In this document: positions 5,789 through 8,050 of the stretch, piece by piece
Layout of the letters: the number at the start of each line of letters is the position of its first letter
How positions within the stretch are numbered: the first letter of the stretch is position 1
Source of the DNA: Candidatus Atribacteria bacterium
GTDB taxonomy: Bacteria; Bipolaricaulota; Bipolaricaulia; UBA7950; UBA9294
Reading direction: 5' to 3'
Assembly (NCBI GenBank): GCA_004525685.1
Contig: SPBW01000107.1
Coordinates: 1 to 8,050, forward strand
DNA: 8,050 nucleotides
The notes under the pieces: model-generated
Databases searched by the model: none
Seen by the model: the letters and a program-made list of their open reading frames with translations, nothing else
What the model was told of the DNA's origin: nothing
Made by a program: the position numbers and the translations under genes

Positions 5789-6736
5789 TCATTGGGCCAG
5801 ATACTTCTCTGCCTCGATGGCTGCCATCGCTCCTTCGCCAGCCGCAACAATGGCTTGAGCATATTGATTTGCGTTGACCCGAGCGTCGCCTGCTGCAAAG
5901 ATGCCGGGAACGTTTGTATGGAGATGGATGTTCGTTTGGATGAAGCCATCGTCGTCCAGATCAATGGTTCCACGAAAGGCATCGGTTTGAGGCAAGTGCC
6001 CGATATTGACGAACACACCGTCAAACGCACGGGTCTCTGGCTCATTCGTTTCCAAGTGACGGAACCTGACTCCCGAGACATGAGTGTCTCCTTCGATTGA
6101 CTCAACGATGCGGTTCCACAAGAAACGGATCTTGGGATGCTCTCGGGCACGCTGCTGAAGAATCGCAGAAGCGCGGAATGCCTTGGGATCATTCTGCGGA
6201 TGACGAACTGCAATGGTCACGGAGCTGGCAAAGCGCGTGAGAAAGAGGGCTTCTGTCAAGCCTGAGTCGCCGGCACCGATTTGGAGAAGATCTTTCCCTT
6301 GGAAGAAGAAACCGTCGCATGTCGCGCAGTAAGAGACGCCCTTCCCCTTCAAACGCTTGGCGTTTTCTGCAGGAAGTTCCTTGGGCCTCGAACCGGGAGC
6401 GAGAATGACGGTCCGCGCTTGGTATGTCCCCTGAGATGTCGCCACCTCGTGAGTCGGTGAGCCTGGCTCGATGCCCATGACGTCATCGAGAACGATGGAT
6501 GCGCCGAATCTCTCAGCCTGAGCACGGACGTTCCTCATCAGTTCAGGTGCAGAGATGGCGTCAGCGAAACCAGGCCAATTCTCGATGAGGTCGGTCTCAT
6601 TGAGTTGTCCGCCAGGTAGTCCCTTCTCAAGAACGACCGTAGAGAGCAGGGCTCTCCCCGCATAGATGGCTGCCGTTAGTCCCGCCGGACCGGCGCCGAC
6701 GATTAGAACATCCACCGGTTCCTTTTGCACACGCAT
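5789..6736 (-). CDS. trxB: Thioredoxin reductase-like flavoprotein (low-molecular-weight type)
   Basis: The family moves electrons from NADPH through FAD and a CxxC disulfide to thioredoxin. The 315-residue length is typical. Visible features are the FAD-binding GAGPAG (14-19), PGGQLNETDLIENWPGF (41-57), the redox site CATC (137-140) in GVSYCATCDGFF, a second dinucleotide motif GAGDSG (154-159), and the C-terminal FAD motif AAGD (281-284). Canonical enzymes have GGGDSA and HRRxxxR for NADPH; here these read GAGDSG and VRHP (177-180), with about four extra residues before a conserved FRAS (187-190). The electron donor is therefore uncertain. ATG 6736 gives the normal N-terminus; the frame stays open to GTG 6904, but that extension would only translate the 78-bp repeats. 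No Shine-Dalgarno precedes the ATG. Confidence 0.9.
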   Translation of the reverse strand: MRVQKEPVDVLIVGAGPAGLTAAIYAGRALLSTVVLEKGLPGGQLNETDLIENWPGFADAISAPELMRNVRAQAERFGASIVLDDVMGIEPGSPTHEVATSQGTYQARTVILAPGSRPKELPAENAKRLKGKGVSYCATCDGFFFQGKDLLQIGAGDSGLTEALFLTRFASSVTIAVRHPQNDPKAFRASAILQQRAREHPKIRFLWNRIVESIEGDTHVSGVRFRHLETNEPETRAFDGVFVNIGHLPQTDAFRGTIDLDDDGFIQTNIHLHTNVPGIFAAGDARVNANQYAQAIVAAGEGAMAAIEAEKYLAQ

Positions 6737-6743
6737 AGGATCG

Positions 6744-6772
6744 ATTATGGGCCAGCACAACCTTCGCGTCAA
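6744..6772 (-). promoter_or_regulatory. Strong predicted promoter of the trxB-like gene, immediately at its start codon
   Basis: The minus strand has TTGACG (6767-6772, five of six), an exact 17-bp spacer and CATAAT (6744-6749, five of six). Transcription would begin at about 6737, one base before the ATG at 6736. The message would be leaderless or nearly so. The -35 lies inside the proximal 78-bp repeat, and the -10 is created at the junction of the repeat with the unique sequence. Confidence 0.75.
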
Positions 6773-6823
6773 AACAACCAAGGCGATATATGCTGGCCGC
6801 GGAAGCGTCAAGGATGAGATCGC
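6746..6823. repeat. 78-bp tandem direct repeat, copy 1 (gene-proximal)
   Basis: First of two head-to-tail 78-bp units in the 260-bp gap between xseB and the trxB-like gene. It differs from copy 2 at three positions (6775, 6777, 6790). It contains the active-looking trxB -35, inverted arms GGCCAGCA/TGCTGGCC (6750-6757, 6791-6798), and a second CGTCAAGG segment (6806-6813). Confidence 0.97.
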
Positions 6824-6901
6824 TATGGGCCAGCACAACCTTCGCGTCAAAATACCCAAGGCGATATGTGCTGGCCGCGGAAGCGTCAAGGATGAGATCG
6901 C
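6824..6901. repeat. 78-bp tandem direct repeat, copy 2 (distal)
   Basis: Second unit, 75 of 78 bases identical to copy 1. Here the inverted arms are 9 bp, GGCCAGCAC/GTGCTGGCC (6828-6836, 6868-6876). The same -35 is present (6845-6850), but the bases at the -10 position read CATAGC, a poor match. The rest of the gap (6902-6996) holds a 10-bp palindrome CGGATATCCG (6984-6993) just after the xseB stop and no gene I can support. Confidence 0.97.
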
Positions 6902-6996
6902 CACAAACCGGGATCACACTTTGGCCGAGATCGCGATGGTGCGGCACTGCTCCCTCGAGAAGCAACGTGTCAGCGGGGCTGTGCGGATATCCGGGG

Positions 6997-7218
6997 TCAG
7001 CTTGACTCAAGATCAAGTGGCTCGATCGCAAAGGTGTCGTTTGCTCCCTCTACGACGGCCTCGATTCGCAGCTTCGCTTCATTCAATGCCGTTCGAATGG
7101 ACGTGGAGAGAGAGATGCCTCTCTCGAATAGCTCAATGGCTTCATCCAAAGGCAGCTCTTCAGACTCTAGCTTCTTGGCGATATCTTCCAACTGCTTCAG
7201 GTTCTGCTCAAGATTCAT
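6997..7218 (-). CDS. xseB: Exodeoxyribonuclease VII small subunit
   Basis: XseB binds XseA to form exonuclease VII, which degrades single-stranded DNA to oligonucleotides. The 73-residue length is normal for this small helical subunit. It begins MNLEQNLKQLEDIAKKLESE and has the family pattern ELPLDEAIELFERGISL (21-37), followed by an amphipathic helix with N46, E47 and A48. ATG 7218 is chosen because AAGGAGGT sits 8 nt upstream; the frame is open further but would overlap xseA extensively. It overlaps xseA by 11 nt, indicating coupled translation. Confidence 0.95.
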   Translation of the reverse strand: MNLEQNLKQLEDIAKKLESEELPLDEAIELFERGISLSTSIRTALNEAKLRIEAVVEGANDTFAIEPLDLESS

Positions 7219-8050
7219 CTGGCAACACCTCCTTCGTGCAAGAGATGAGGCGTCCATCTGAAAGCCGCGTTTCTATCGTTTCTCCAACTTCCAGTCCTGA
7301 AACGCTTCTCAAGGGGCGCCTCTCTCCCTGACGATACGTCAGAGAATAACCCCTTGTCAGAGGGAGCGACGGGTCAGACAGGCGGAGAATCTCTGCCCAG
7401 TGATGCGCCACGCTTTGCTTCTTTTGCCACTGGGAAGCCATGGCACGAAGAGCAGAGCCCAATCCCAAGTCAAGTCTCTGCTCGTACGTCTCGAAACGCC
7501 GCTGTGGACTGCGCATGAGACACATGCCGGCATGTACGCGGAACTCATCGACCATCCTTCGCCACAGGGAGCGAAGCTGCCGCTGCATCCGATGAACGGT
7601 TGATGAGACGAATCCGAGAGCCTCTGCTCGATCGGGCACAGCCATCTCTGCCGCTGCGGAGGGTGTTGGCGCGCGTTGATCTGCGACGAAATCGGTGATC
7701 GAGAAGTCAACCTCGTGGCCAACGGCTGAAATGAGGGGAATGGGGCACGCGAAGATCGCTCGTGCCAGAGCCTCGTCATTAAACGCAGACAAATCCTCAG
7801 CCGATCCGCCCCCGCGCGTAAGAATGAGCACATCGAGGGAATGACTTGATTCAGAGAAGGCTATGGCGCGATCCAATGCTTGCCGTAACTCTTTAGGGGC
7901 AGACTCTCCTTGAACAGACGATGGGAAAAGGAACAAGCGAACATGTGGCCACCGCCTCTCCAACACAGATTGAACATCCCTCAGCGCAGCTCCTTGGGAT
8001 GATGTGATGATGCCAATTGCCCGCGGGATTGGTGGGAGTTCCCGCTTCGC
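7208..8050 (-). CDS. xseA: Exodeoxyribonuclease VII large subunit (C-terminal part; start outside window)
   Basis: This is the catalytic subunit of exonuclease VII. About 280 C-terminal residues are visible; the reading frame is open to the window edge, so the N-terminal OB-fold and the start lie beyond 8050. The first visible residues include the family motif LPPIPRAIGIITSSQGAALRD. Further in are LTRGGGSAEDLSAFNDE and AVGHEVDFSITDFVADQRA followed by PTPSAAAE, all hallmarks of XseA. An in-frame GTG at 7966 is internal and not a start. The stop (TGA, 7208-7210) lies inside xseB, and the xseB ribosome-binding site is within the last codons of this gene. Confidence 0.96.
   Translation of the reverse strand, partial: AKRELPPIPRAIGIITSSQGAALRDVQSVLERRWPHVRLFLFPSSVQGESAPKELRQALDRAIAFSESSHSLDVLILTRGGGSAEDLSAFNDEALARAIFACPIPLISAVGHEVDFSITDFVADQRAPTPSAAAEMAVPDRAEALGFVSSTVHRMQRQLRSLWRRMVDEFRVHAGMCLMRSPQRRFETYEQRLDLGLGSALRAMASQWQKKQSVAHHWAEILRLSDPSLPLTRGYSLTYRQGERRPLRSVSGLEVGETIETRLSDGRLISCTKEVLPDES
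7227..7234 (-). promoter_or_regulatory. Ribosome-binding site of xseB, inside the 3' end of xseA
   Basis: AAGGAGGT on the minus strand, 8 nt before the xseB ATG at 7218. It is a near-perfect anti-16S match embedded in the coding sequence of xseA, supporting translational coupling. Confidence 0.85.

Noticed and set aside
6737..6904. An N-terminal extension of the trxB-like protein starting at GTG 6904.
   Set aside because: It would translate only the tandem repeats plus linker, is absent from the family, and all three repeat differences would change residues. ATG 6736 gives the standard start.
6902..6996. A possible third degenerate repeat copy, since GAGATCGC recurs at 6927-6934.
   Set aside because: The spacing is 33 bp rather than 78 and similarity fades quickly. 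Only a short motif is shared.
6627..7031. A minus-strand frame across xseB, the 78-bp repeats and trxB that includes LILDASAA, which looks superficially like the start of a PIN-domain toxin.
   Set aside because: It overlaps both real genes, lacks the later acidic PIN motifs, has no ribosome-binding site, and two of the three base differences between the repeat copies change residues.
6666..7331. A 221-codon plus-strand frame with two 26-residue repeats.
   Set aside because: It is antisense to trxB, xseB and xseA. The residue repeats simply reflect the 78-bp DNA repeat and no family is recognisable.

Overview
The window is a compact bacterial chromosomal segment built mostly from core genes. 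It holds the replication initiator DnaA, a DnaA-box cluster that looks like a chromosomal origin, a six-gene tRNA cluster, and the recombination AAA+ ATPase RarA. It also holds an AMP-forming acyl-CoA synthetase, a thioredoxin reductase-like flavoprotein, and exonuclease VII (XseB complete, XseA cut by the window end). Bacterial DnaA, the E. coli-type DnaA boxes and sigma70-like promoters establish a bacterium. I cannot place it in a phylum from the sequence alone. I see no phage, IS, CRISPR or defence genes.

Layout. dnaA (58-1404) reads leftward from a GTG start, with its promoter at 1439-1466. Positions 1434-1995 are non-coding. The stretch from the dnaA promoter to 1847 carries six further TTATCCACA-like boxes and is the probable oriC. 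A 14-bp perfect palindrome lies at 1942-1955. Six tRNA genes (1996-2638) follow, all on the minus strand. In transcription order they are Lys(CTT), Lys(TTT), then after a gap with its own promoter Glu(TTC), Val(TAC), Asp(GTC), Phe(GAA). rarA (2717-4006, plus) diverges from the tRNA-Lys promoter. It converges on the acyl-CoA synthetase gene (4073-5713, minus), with an 11-bp-stem terminator between them. Upstream of the synthetase on the same strand are the trxB-like gene (5789-6736), a 260-bp gap with two 78-bp tandem repeats, xseB (6997-7218), and xseA (7208 to the right edge).

How the parts relate. dnaA and the DnaA-box array form an initiation module, with one box between the dnaA promoter and its ribosome-binding site as expected for autoregulation. 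RarA acts at stalled forks. xseA and xseB overlap by 11 nt and encode the two subunits of one enzyme. The trxB-like gene has its own promoter, part of which lies inside the tandem repeat.

Points of most interest: (1) the 78-bp tandem duplication that carries the trxB -35 element, of which only the gene-proximal copy forms a complete promoter; (2) a predicted trxB transcription start essentially at the ATG, with no Shine-Dalgarno, and a similar but weaker case for rarA; (3) a thioredoxin reductase-like protein with an intact CATC site but an altered NADPH-binding motif; (4) the origin-like box array and the nearby palindrome. I did not find a convincing new multi-gene system here.
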